DNA of 49,431 bases from Pseudomonas sp. BCA17 (lineage in GTDB: Bacteria > Pseudomonadota > Gammaproteobacteria > Pseudomonadales > Pseudomonadaceae): contig NZ_SGWI01000013.1 of assembly GCF_004519405.1 (NCBI RefSeq), positions 1-49,431 of the forward strand. The letters are read 5' to 3'. Under the pieces are notes generated by a model. It was not told the origin of the DNA and made no database searches. It worked only from the letters and a program-made list of their open reading frames with translations. The translations under genes were made by a program, and so were the position numbers. Positions 34,868 through 42,615 of this stretch are shown piece after piece; within the stretch, counting starts at the first letter, position 1, and every line of letters starts with the position of its first letter.

Positions 34868-35128
34868 ATGAACTCGACATCACTTGAACCTCGCCATTCG
34901 CGTTACAGCGCTTCGACACTGCCGGCAACAGCCGATGAGGCCGCCGCTCAACAGAGCGTGAAAGCACGGGCGCTCAATCTCAATTCCTCGCCCAAGAACA
35001 GCTTCAAGGCGCCTACCGCCGAGGACTTCAACAGAGGCGCCCGAGCGTCTGGGGATGAGCCGGCGCCCCGTTCTGCACCGTCAGCCTTCGCAACGCTCTG
35101 GAGCAAATTGTTCTGCCGGGAGCGCTAG
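34868..35128 (+). CDS. small protein of the hrp-box cluster, unknown function
   Basis: An 86-residue polar, basic protein with a Ser/Thr/Pro-rich N-terminus (MNSTSLEPRHSRYSASTLPA) and no membrane or Sec signal. Its style is like a type III secretion N-terminus without a following domain. It may therefore be a short effector, a remnant of a longer one, or a helper; it is not acidic like a classic type III chaperone. ATG 34868 has no strong ribosome site (GGCCGTGGC upstream). It follows the first secreted-protein gene by 122 bases in the same direction and could share hrp box 1. Coding is supported by composition and context only. Confidence 0.5.
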   Translation: MNSTSLEPRHSRYSASTLPATADEAAAQQSVKARALNLNSSPKNSFKAPTAEDFNRGARASGDEPAPRSAPSAFATLWSKLFCRER

Positions 35129-35237
35129 CTGTTTTCGATGTGAAGACGCCCTCGGGGGCCGACACGCGGACGGATTGAGTGGTTACAAATGCTCAAGTTT
35201 TACTGGGGATATTCCGGGCCATGAGCGGTTGTTTTGC

Positions 35238-35265
35238 GGAACCATTATTTTCGCGTAACCACACA
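35238..35265 (+). promoter_or_regulatory. hrp box (HrpL-dependent promoter) 2
   Basis: GGAACC (35238-35243), a 15-base AT-rich spacer, then CCACACA (35259-35265), an exact hrp box. It sits 93 bases before the ATG of the second module protein and in the same direction. The rest of the 230-base gap between the small ORF and that gene contains no other support for a gene. Confidence 0.85.
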
Positions 35266-35358
35266 AACCATGCGTATGCAGCGCCGGCGCTCAAGGTGTT
35301 TGAGGCGGTCGGGCAATCGGGCTCAGGTTACGGAATCTAAATAGGGTGGGTATGAAGC

Positions 35359-36255
35359 ATGACTGACGGGATCAATAATCCAGGCCGCAGGCTGCCTTTT
35401 GCATGGGGCGCGCCTACGACGGGCGTGGATGCCCAGTCGCTCGGAACATCTTCTGCGCCAGGCCTGTCTTCCAATCATTTTTTCAGAAACACCAGGAGCG
35501 ATGCGGGTCCGCATGGTGTCGGCCAAAATACCTTTGGGCGAATGACCACTGCCGTAAACCCCTATGTCAGCTCGGCCGATCATCTGTTGGCAACTGCCCT
35601 GAAAAACGAATTTTCCATGTTGGGCCCGTTCAAGAAGGATGGAAAACTGACCCAGCGTTCATTGCAGCAGATCGCCAGCGAAGAACCGAACCAGAGCGAT
35701 GTTGCTGAACGCACGATCCTGCTGGCCCGAGAGATACTCAACCGTCCCAGACTGAATGAGGCGATTATCGCCAATGGTGGTTTTATCACCCTCGACAGCC
35801 TTTCCAGGGCTGCTGATTCAATGGTCGGCAATACCCACCCGAACACGCAGAGCGTAGATCCCTATCATTCGAAAACCGACGCAGAGGTGGTCAAGGCATT
35901 CAGGGGAATGTTCGACGAGCTACGCGATACATCGGAAGACTACAGTTTCTTTTTTGAAAAACACCGATATGTGAAGACCGACAAGCTGATCGAGATGAGC
36001 AAGGACCCTGACGAAACCGACAAAACAGGTGAGGTTGTACGGGACGCGGCCACTGGATTCCCCAGGAAAAAATACAGCGAACAGCAGGTGTATCTGGCCA
36101 GGAATCTGGTTGAGCGGCCTGGCTTGCTGGCGTCACTGGAGAGTAGAAAAGCCAATGGAACCAGCCTTTTTGGCAGTCACAACAGTGAGGGATGGCTGAA
36201 GAACTACAGCATTGATCGATGGCTGGAAAATGACCGGAAGGAGAAGGGCAACTGA
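35359..36255 (+). CDS. putative HrpL-regulated type III secreted protein, second two-module member
   Basis: A 298-residue protein of unknown function related in layout to the protein at 33915. The N-terminus (1-70) is Ser/Gly/Asn-rich without a Sec signal. Module 1 (about 75-165) has EFSMLGPFKKDGKLTQRSLQ then LLAREILNRPRLNEAI. Module 2 (about 175-290) has a FRGMFDEL start, KHRYVKTDKLIEMS, then YLARNLVERPGLLASL and a divergent end. Shared signature with the first protein: LAR(N/E)xLxxxPxLxxxL. The second module is longer because of a charged insert (about 215-240). ATG 35359 follows TAGGGTGGG. Transcribed from hrp box 2. Effector, translocator-accessory or harpin-like role is unproven. Confidence 0.7.
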   Translation: MTDGINNPGRRLPFAWGAPTTGVDAQSLGTSSAPGLSSNHFFRNTRSDAGPHGVGQNTFGRMTTAVNPYVSSADHLLATALKNEFSMLGPFKKDGKLTQRSLQQIASEEPNQSDVAERTILLAREILNRPRLNEAIIANGGFITLDSLSRAADSMVGNTHPNTQSVDPYHSKTDAEVVKAFRGMFDELRDTSEDYSFFFEKHRYVKTDKLIEMSKDPDETDKTGEVVRDAATGFPRKKYSEQQVYLARNLVERPGLLASLESRKANGTSLFGSHNSEGWLKNYSIDRWLENDRKEKGN

Positions 36256-36308
36256 AGGGCGTGCATGAGCGCATTCAACGGCCCAAGCCGCCCCCGCCTG
36301 CTTTCGCA

Positions 36309-37460
36309 TTAAACCCGCAGTATCTTGCCGCTGGCCGCCACTGCTGCCAGTAACCCGCCGATCAGCAGAAAGGCAGTCGCCAGGCTGCTGCCGTGGGCGA
36401 TAAAACCGATCACGGCAGGCCCCGCCAATATACCCGCGTAACCCAGCGTGGTAATTGCAGGCACGGCAATGTGCTCCGGCATGACGTTTTGCTTGCCGAC
36501 GGCGGTATACAGCACCGGAACGATATTCGAGCAGCCGGCGCCAACGAGCGCATAGCCCAACAGGGCCACTTCCCATGCCGGGGACAGCGTGGCGAGGAAC
36601 ACGCCGGCGGCCGCCAGCGAGCCGCCGATCAGGATCACCCGGGTCGCCCCCAGGCGACGCACGATCGCGTCACCGGTCAAGCGCCCGGCAGTCATCGTCA
36701 GGGCAAATGCCGCGTAGCCAAGACCCGCGTAGGCTTCGTCCAGGCCGCGCTCCGCACTGAGAAACACCGCGCTCCAGTCGAGCACGGCGCCTTCGGCGAG
36801 AAAAACGACAAAACACAAACAGCCGATAAACAGCACCACCCCGTGGGGAACGGCAAACGCCGGCCCGGAGCTTTCACTGCCATAGGGCAACAAATGCGGC
36901 CCGGCCTTGAGCAAGGCCAGTACCATGATGACGATCACTACCAGGGTTGCCTGCAGCGGCGAAAAACCCAGCCCCAGCAGCCCGGAGACACCGGCGGCAC
37001 CGACAATACCGCCCAGGCTGAACAAACCATGGAAGCCCGACATCATGGTTTTACCGCTGGCGCGTTCAACGATGACCGCTTGAAGGTTGACGGTTGAGTC
37101 CACTGTGCCCAAGCCTGCGCCAAACAGGAACAGCCCGGCCATCAGCAACGGAATCGAACTGACGGTGGCCAGCATCGGCAAGGCCAGGCAGATCATGAGC
37201 GTGCCAGTGCCGAGTACGCGACGACAGCCAAAGCGTGACGCCAGTACGCCCGCCACTGGCATGGCGAGAATCGAGCCTACCCCCAGGCACAACAGCAACA
37301 GGCCAAGCGTACCTTCATTGAGTTGCGCACGCTCCTTGGCGTACGGCACCAGTGGCGCCCAGGCGGCGATGCCGAAACCGGCAATGAAAAAAGCGATACG
37401 GGTCGACATTTGCTCCAGCCGCCCGGGAACCACGGGCGCAGGGGTGGGGATGGCAGTCAT
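36309..37460 (-). CDS. MFS transporter (YbjJ-like)
   Basis: A 383-residue major facilitator superfamily permease with twelve hydrophobic segments. The N-terminal RIAFFIAGFGIAAWAPLVPY and the loop VAGVLASRFGCRRVLGTG (the GxxxDRxGrR-type loop between helices 2 and 3) are visible. GFHGLFSLGGIVGAAGVSGL is the helix 5 motif of the YbjJ/fucose-permease-like branch. Substrate unknown. It converges with the second module protein gene (53 bases between stop codons). It is divergent from the DapF-like gene across a 351-base region. Confidence 0.85.
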   Translation of the reverse strand: MTAIPTPAPVVPGRLEQMSTRIAFFIAGFGIAAWAPLVPYAKERAQLNEGTLGLLLLCLGVGSILAMPVAGVLASRFGCRRVLGTGTLMICLALPMLATVSSIPLLMAGLFLFGAGLGTVDSTVNLQAVIVERASGKTMMSGFHGLFSLGGIVGAAGVSGLLGLGFSPLQATLVVIVIMVLALLKAGPHLLPYGSESSGPAFAVPHGVVLFIGCLCFVVFLAEGAVLDWSAVFLSAERGLDEAYAGLGYAAFALTMTAGRLTGDAIVRRLGATRVILIGGSLAAAGVFLATLSPAWEVALLGYALVGAGCSNIVPVLYTAVGKQNVMPEHIAVPAITTLGYAGILAGPAVIGFIAHGSSLATAFLLIGGLLAAVAASGKILRV

Positions 37461-37638
37461 GAAAAATCCTTGGTTTTGCGTTCAACGAACGATGTCCGGC
37501 GCGACATCCTTGCACATCAGGCCCTGTCGAGCGAGCCGGGTTCCCTCAGGATTACCTACGGGGGGCGAATTCTATTTTTACAAACATGGAACGCCCTGGG
37601 CGACGACGACCACACAAGGACTATCCCGGGCGTAGGAG

Positions 37639-37718
37639 GTGGCCTGGAAGGTGCGTAATCCCTGTGAGGACTGATGAACCCCAGGCTTCTTGCAGCGGGT
37701 TACCACCTTCCAGACCAC
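37639..37718. ncRNA. long-range stem in the MFS / DapF-like intergenic region, possible structured RNA
   Basis: The arm starting GTGGCCTGGAAGGTG (37639-37658) pairs with the arm ending CACCTTCCAGACCAC (37700-37718). The stem has about 18 base pairs with one mismatch and one bulged C, closing a 41-base loop. A short CCTG/CAGG helix is possible inside. It lies 56 bases before a 13-codon upstream ORF and 179 bases from the MFS start, so it could be a leader element on either strand. It matches no riboswitch class I can recall. The remaining parts of the 37461-37811 gap show only the short upstream ORF. Confidence 0.4.
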
Positions 37719-37773
37719 TTTCCACACCCGGAGTGTTCTGTAATACGCTGCTGCCCAATCAGTAGGTAATCGT

Positions 37774-37815
37774 ATGGACGAACCGATGAAAATTTCCAGG
37801 CAGCTCGCCTCATGA
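37774..37815 (+). CDS. short upstream ORF overlapping the DapF-like gene
   Basis: Thirteen codons (MDEPMKISRQLAS) from ATG 37774 to TGA 37813-37815, the stop overlapping the next ATG as ATGA. AGTAGG sits 7 bases before it. The overlap would couple translation of the following gene, whose own ribosome site is weak. Whether the peptide matters is unknown. Confidence 0.33.
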   Translation: MDEPMKISRQLAS

Positions 37816-38798
37816 CCCAGTTCTACGACGCGCGCGGCAATATCTATGGGGTGGTCAGCCCGGCTGAGTTGCGCAGCCATGGTATCGACCTGCCACTCAG
37901 CGCCGATCAGGCGGTGAGCACGCGGCTGGCCTGGACCGCGTTGGCCATTGCATCTGAATGTGGCTGGGGGACGATGCCGCGCCCGGCGGCTGCCAAAGCG
38001 CATCGCTGCGATGGTTTGCTGGTCGGACCGTTTCAAGCGGCTCCACCGTTTGATCTGCTGATCGTCAACACTGACGGCACACTGGCCGAACGCAGTGGCA
38101 ACGGGTTGACCATCTTTGCCCAGGCGCTGACCGATCAGGGCCTGATGGCTCAGGCGTGTGATCTGCGGGTGCATCACGATAAGTCGGATGCAGCCTCCCC
38201 GGTGGTCACTCATGTCGAACCGGCGATCTACGAACGGGTCGAGGGCTTCTGGCTGGCCTTGGGGCAGCCGGCGTTCGGGCCTTCAGCAGTCGGCGCCAAA
38301 GAGGTTGAAGCCGTCTCGGTGGGGCATCGTGAGTTCAGCCACGTAGCCGCCCTGGCTACCATCGACCCGCAATGGGCCTGCAGCCAGTTCGTGCGAGTGG
38401 GCAACCCCCATTGCGTGACGTTGGTGGAGCAGGCCTCGGCCTTGCCGGAAAACCCGGCGATGGACGTCCCCGTATTATTTGAACGCCTGCGGGCAATTGC
38501 CTTCGCGCCTCCTGGGGGCAGCGGCCAACCCTGCGCGGCCGGTGTCAACTTGCAATGGGCTGCGCGAGCCCCGGGCAATCGGGTGATCGCGCGGGTGTTC
38601 GAGCGGGGCGAGGGGCCGACGGCGTCTTCGGGCACCAGCGCCAGTGCCGTGGCTTGTGCGGCGTGGCGCGCGGGTTGGATTGATGCCGGTGAGGTGGCCG
38701 TGGTGATGCCGGGTGGCACGGTGCCTGTCCGCTTGCACGCAGAGGCGGAAACATTGTTGAGCGTCAGTCTGTTCGGGGCTGCCCACCGGCAGCCGTAA
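37812..38798 (+). CDS. DapF/PhzF-fold protein lacking both catalytic cysteines
   Basis: A 328-residue protein of the diaminopimelate epimerase-like fold. VNTDGTLAERSGNGL corresponds to the DapF 'NaDGSexxxCGNG' motif, with Ser95 in place of the first catalytic Cys. VGNPHCVT is intact. ERGEGPTASSGTSASA corresponds to 'ERGxGETxACGxGACA', with Ser273 in place of the second Cys and Pro in place of the Glu. A two-cysteine racemase mechanism is therefore not possible, so it is probably an isomerase or dehydratase of another kind, or a binding protein. The ATG overlaps the short upstream ORF. The true dapF should be elsewhere. Confidence 0.82.
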   Translation: MTQFYDARGNIYGVVSPAELRSHGIDLPLSADQAVSTRLAWTALAIASECGWGTMPRPAAAKAHRCDGLLVGPFQAAPPFDLLIVNTDGTLAERSGNGLTIFAQALTDQGLMAQACDLRVHHDKSDAASPVVTHVEPAIYERVEGFWLALGQPAFGPSAVGAKEVEAVSVGHREFSHVAALATIDPQWACSQFVRVGNPHCVTLVEQASALPENPAMDVPVLFERLRAIAFAPPGGSGQPCAAGVNLQWAARAPGNRVIARVFERGEGPTASSGTSASAVACAAWRAGWIDAGEVAVVMPGGTVPVRLHAEAETLLSVSLFGAAHRQP

Positions 38799-38810
38799 GC
38801 AGGGAACCCT

Positions 38811-38840
38811 AGCTGGTAACTTGGGAAGTTGTCAGCTGTT
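38811..38840 (+). terminator. probable terminator after the DapF-like gene
   Basis: AGCTGGTAACTT / AAGTTGTCAGCT form an imperfect stem (arms AGCTG...AACTT and AAGTT...CAGCT around GGG), followed by GTTTCC. It begins 12 bases after the stop codon. The remaining 265 bases to vgrG are AT-rich promoter-like sequence without a gene or a motif I can name. Confidence 0.55.
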
Positions 38841-39105
38841 TCCTAAGCGTTTAGTTGCATTGGAAAGTTCAAGTGTAAGAGTTTTCCGGTTTTGGATAAT
38901 GTGCTGACCGGCTATATAAATTATTTTGTAAAAGTCATTTCCATCACTCTCGTACGAAACTTCTTTTTTATTTCTGAAGGGCCGAATTTCCCCTGAAATC
39001 GCTAAGCTTCAAGGCGTTCAGGCGCTTTTTCTCGGCTGGCAATCAGTGTTCACGGGGGAGAGCTTTTAATCAGCGAATGGGTTTATTAACGGCGGGTAAC
39101 AACGG

Positions 39106-40992
39106 ATGGTTGGCGCGTTTGTTTCGTCACGTTTCAAATTGATTATTCCAGAAGTAACTTCCGACTTTCAGGTGCTTGCTTTCAAGGGCCGCGAATTTAT
39201 TGACCAGCCATATTTCATTCATGTGCAGTTGGTCAGCGAAAACCCCTGCCTGGATCTGGAAGCATTGCTGCATCAACCGGCGTACCTGCATATAGGTGAG
39301 GTGGATCAAGGCTTCCACGGTCAAGTCTATGCGATCGGGCGTGGCGACACCGGCGTCCGGCTCACCCGATATCACCTGACGCTGGCCCCCCGCCTGGCGA
39401 GCCTCGCTCACCGTCGCGACCAGCGGATTTTCCAGCAGTGCAGCGTGCCGCAGATCATCGCCGCCGTGCTTGAGCAGCACGGCATCCTGGCCGATGCGTA
39501 TGTATTCGAACTGGGGCCTGTGGTGTATCCGCCTCGCGTTTTTTGCGTGCAATACGCGGAGACTGACCTGCACTTCATTCAGCGGTTGTGCGAAGAGGAG
39601 GGGATCCACTATCACTTCCGTCACAGCGCGAACAATCATCTGCTGGTGTTTGGTGACGACCAGACCGTGTTCCGACGCTTGGCCGTGCAGCGATATCACT
39701 CGGCCAACGATCCGCTGGCTGAAGTGCCAGGCATCCAGCGTTTCGATGTGCGCCTGGACACCCGCAGTCGAAGAACGGTGCGCCGTGAATACGACTTCGA
39801 GCATCCGTCCCTGCAGTTGCAAGGGGAAGCGGGCTCTGCAACAGCGTCTTCTCTTGAGGACTATCACTACCCCGCGGGGTTTTCCGGCCATGGACGCGGC
39901 AGGCAGCTGGCTACTCGGGGCCTTGAGCGCCACCTGGCGGATCGCTGTCGGGCCTCGGGCCGCAGCGACCAACCTCTGCTGTGCAGCGGCCACTTTCTCG
40001 AACTGCAAGAGCATCCCGATCCGGTGTGCAACGACTTGTGGTTGATCACCTCGGTGCGCCACGAAGGTTATCAACCGCAGGTGCTGGAGGAGGCGACGAG
40101 TGAAGCGGATACCTTTCAGGGCTATCACAACCGTTTCACCGCGACACCCTGGCGTGCAGTGCACAGGCCGCCGCTGAAACACCCCAAACCCACTATCAAC
40201 GGCAGTCAGACCGCCACTGTCACGGGGCCTGCCGGCGAGGATGTGCATTGCGATGCCTATGGTCGGGTGAAGGTGCGTTTCCATTGGGACCGTCGTGACC
40301 CGACGGATGACAAAAGCAGTTGTTGGGTGCGTGTGGCGTCCGGTTGGGCCGGTGACGGGTTTGGCGCAATGATGATTCCGCGAGTCGGTATGGAGGTGTT
40401 GGTGAGCTTCCTGGAGGGCGACCCGGACCAGCCATTGATCAATGGTTGCCTGCCCAATGCGTCGCACTTGCCGGCCTACCCCTTGCCGCAGCACAAGACG
40501 CGCAGCGTGTTACGCAGCCGCAGCACCCCGGGGAGCACAGGCAGCAACGAATTGCACCTCGAAGACCGCCAGGGTGGAGAACTTATCTATCTGCGCGCCC
40601 AGCGTGACCTGGAGCAACAGGTAGGGCATGACAGCCGCCTGGAGGTACAAGGCGACAGTCACATTCAGGTTGGCCAAACCCTGGTGATCGGAGCCGGACA
40701 ACAGGTTCACCTGACAGCGGGTGCCAGCCTGGTGATCGACGGGGGCACACAGTTGAGTTTCAAGGCTGGGGGTGAACACCTGGTCATTCAAGCGGGCGGT
40801 ATTTTCAGCAGCCGTCCCATCACTGTCGCAGGGGCGTCGGTAACGAGCGCTTTACCTTCCGGTGATCGCCCCGAGGTTTCCGCCGTTCAAGGCAGCGTTA
40901 TGGACTTGGCCCGGCAACTGGATGCGGACTACTGCCCCGTATGCGAACGCTGTCGTGAAGGCCAGTGCGATCTCACCGGGAGGGCTGCGTGA
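39106..40992 (+). CDS. vgrG: VgrG, type VI secretion spike protein
   Basis: Trimeric spike of the type VI secretion system, 628 residues. The gp27-like base covers about 1-370 (FQVLAFKGREFIDQPYFIHV, QRLCEEEGIHYHFRH, STGxL-type elements partly changed). The gp5 OB-fold begins near 374 at GPAGEDVHCDAYGRVKVRFH and continues WDRRDPTDDKSSCWVRVASG. GMEVLVSFLEGDPDQPLING is the standard end of that domain. A beta-helix needle of short repeats follows (about 490-600). The C-terminal tail carries CPVCERC and a further Cys. TGATG overlap joins it to the DUF4123 gene. No structural T6SS genes are nearby, so it is an orphan island feeding a system encoded elsewhere. Confidence 0.93.
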   Translation: MVGAFVSSRFKLIIPEVTSDFQVLAFKGREFIDQPYFIHVQLVSENPCLDLEALLHQPAYLHIGEVDQGFHGQVYAIGRGDTGVRLTRYHLTLAPRLASLAHRRDQRIFQQCSVPQIIAAVLEQHGILADAYVFELGPVVYPPRVFCVQYAETDLHFIQRLCEEEGIHYHFRHSANNHLLVFGDDQTVFRRLAVQRYHSANDPLAEVPGIQRFDVRLDTRSRRTVRREYDFEHPSLQLQGEAGSATASSLEDYHYPAGFSGHGRGRQLATRGLERHLADRCRASGRSDQPLLCSGHFLELQEHPDPVCNDLWLITSVRHEGYQPQVLEEATSEADTFQGYHNRFTATPWRAVHRPPLKHPKPTINGSQTATVTGPAGEDVHCDAYGRVKVRFHWDRRDPTDDKSSCWVRVASGWAGDGFGAMMIPRVGMEVLVSFLEGDPDQPLINGCLPNASHLPAYPLPQHKTRSVLRSRSTPGSTGSNELHLEDRQGGELIYLRAQRDLEQQVGHDSRLEVQGDSHIQVGQTLVIGAGQQVHLTAGASLVIDGGTQLSFKAGGEHLVIQAGGIFSSRPITVAGASVTSALPSGDRPEVSAVQGSVMDLARQLDADYCPVCERCREGQCDLTGRAA

Positions 40993-41828
40993 TGCAAGGC
41001 ATGCCTTATCCATGGATGGTCCAACAGCAACAGGCGGGACGCCAGCTGTGCTTGATTCTCGATGGGGGCGGCGAAGAATGCCAGGGGTTGTCAGCGGCTC
41101 GCGACCTCTCGCGCTACTGCTCCCTCTACAGTCAAACGGCGGTAGCGGAACTGGCGAAGACAGGTCCGGTGATCCTGCTGCTGGAGGACTTAGCAGAGCC
41201 GGGCTTGACCCAATTGCTGCAAAAGCCCGAAACGAACTGGGGATGGCTGGGCAGTTTGCTCAATGACGATCTGACCGACGTGACCCGGCATTGGCGCGAG
41301 CGAATGCTGGTCGGCGAACCAGGCCGCCAGGCCCTTTACCGTTTTCAAGATAACCGTACGCTGGCTCGCGTCTTGACGTACCTGCCTGCCGAACAATGGC
41401 CAGTGTTCCTGGGGCCGCTGGTCAGTGTGTGCTATTGGCACGACGACGGGTGGTGCTGCCGCGACAACCCGGCACCGGGAAACTATCCGGTGTCTGATCC
41501 CGCACCCTGGTCGCAGGTCCCCAACCCCCAGGCTGCGGCCATCCTGCATGCCAACATCCTGCGCTACCTGCTGGCAGAGCACAGTGAAGCCCTGGCGGCG
41601 CTGGTGGAGTTTCAAGACCCGAGGATCTGGCTGACCCAGGTGCTGGAGCAGGCCCACGCCTGGCAGTGGTGTGGACCGCAACAGCTCGAGTTTCTGGTGG
41701 TGCGCCGGTTGGAGGAGGCCACGCGAAGCAGCGTGATTCAGTGGCAGCCGATGAAAGGCGAGACCCCGGTGGAACATTACGAACGGGTGGTGGAGCAGTG
41801 GCGCAGGGAGGGGGCGGAACATGTCTAG
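40992..41828 (+). CDS. DUF4123 domain protein, T6SS effector adaptor
   Basis: A 278-residue soluble protein of the DUF4123 (Tap/TEC) family, which loads a cognate effector on VgrG. The early strand CLILDGGGEE, the internal ARDLSRYCSLYSQTAVAELA, GWLGSLL and HWRERMLVGEPGRQALYRFQ with the following DNRTLARVL are characteristic. It starts at ATG 40992, overlapping the vgrG stop as TGATG, and its stop lies inside the start of the lipoprotein gene (8-base overlap). Position between VgrG and a lipase suggests that the lipase is its cargo. No catalytic motif is seen. Confidence 0.88.
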   Translation: MQGMPYPWMVQQQQAGRQLCLILDGGGEECQGLSAARDLSRYCSLYSQTAVAELAKTGPVILLLEDLAEPGLTQLLQKPETNWGWLGSLLNDDLTDVTRHWRERMLVGEPGRQALYRFQDNRTLARVLTYLPAEQWPVFLGPLVSVCYWHDDGWCCRDNPAPGNYPVSDPAPWSQVPNPQAAAILHANILRYLLAEHSEALAALVEFQDPRIWLTQVLEQAHAWQWCGPQQLEFLVVRRLEEATRSSVIQWQPMKGETPVEHYERVVEQWRREGAEHV

Positions 41829-42615
41829 CTGGATGAACCATGTGGTGATTGTGCTGGGGATGCTGGCGTTATCGGGGTGCGCCGGGAAGAGCACAGACAG
41901 CTTTACGCTGGAGCTGGACCTGCCGGCGGATTTTGAACTGAAGACGGCTGCAAATTATCGTCCCGCCACCGGCGCAGCCTGCTCCCTGCCGATCCGTCGA
42001 GGCAAAAGGCCAGAGCGAAAGGTCTTTTTTACCAAGTTCAAGCCCGTGGCCAGTCGGGTGAGCTATGAATTGCCACTCAGCGAAACCATTGAGGGGTGTC
42101 CTTCGGTATTAAGGAGTGTGCAATTTGATGTTTATGCGAAATGGGGAAAGCAGGATTGGGATGTGGGTGGGGATTTTGCGGGAATTGGTATCCGAGACCG
42201 TTTGGGCGGTGATCTACCCGGGATGCCTGAGGAAGGTGTTCAGGAGTTGAGAGGGCAATGCCGGTGGTATTTCCGCACGATAGGACCTATGCACGCGATC
42301 ATCAAGATTCTGCAATGCAATTCGTTGGACGCTGCCGGTCAGCCGCAAAAGATGAAGGCCGGCGGCGTTGCCCAACGAGATCAGTTGCGGGGGAAAACGT
42401 TAAGAATGGTATTGACGGTTCTTGATGAAGAGTTACCTGCTTTTGACCACAGATGGATAGCTGTACCGGGAGGGTGGAAGCGCTGCCGAGGTAAAAGTTT
42501 TGAGGATATCGCAGCGTATTGCACCGGCAGCGACTCGGAGTTCAAGCCTGTAAAAATGCCGGATGGCCGTATCTGTGATGTCTACCCGACATGCAATCAA
42601 CAAGGAGCGAATTGA
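41821..42615 (+). CDS. putative T6SS lipase immunity lipoprotein
   Basis: A 264-residue exported lipoprotein of no named family. The signal peptide ends in the lipobox LSGC (Cys near residue 20). The mature part contains eight more cysteines (AACS, GCPS, GQCR, QCNS, KRCRG, YCTG, ICDV, TCNQ), suggesting several disulfides in the periplasm. It lies between the adaptor and the lipase with overlaps at both ends, the usual place of an immunity protein to a periplasm-acting phospholipase. Base composition looks lower in GC than the neighbours, as is common for effector-immunity genes. Immunity is inferred from position. A structural role is an alternative. Confidence 0.65.
   Translation: MSSWMNHVVIVLGMLALSGCAGKSTDSFTLELDLPADFELKTAANYRPATGAACSLPIRRGKRPERKVFFTKFKPVASRVSYELPLSETIEGCPSVLRSVQFDVYAKWGKQDWDVGGDFAGIGIRDRLGGDLPGMPEEGVQELRGQCRWYFRTIGPMHAIIKILQCNSLDAAGQPQKMKAGGVAQRDQLRGKTLRMVLTVLDEELPAFDHRWIAVPGGWKRCRGKSFEDIAAYCTGSDSEFKPVKMPDGRICDVYPTCNQQGAN

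Noticed and set aside
33915..36255. Type VI effectors linked to the vgrG island
   Set aside because: They are 3 kb away, on separate promoters with exact hrp boxes, and have no PAAR, Rhs or MIX-type features.
37671..37677. Hammerhead ribozyme core CTGATGA inside the long-range stem
   Set aside because: No GAAA core or second and third stems at the needed places. A 7-base match is expected by chance.
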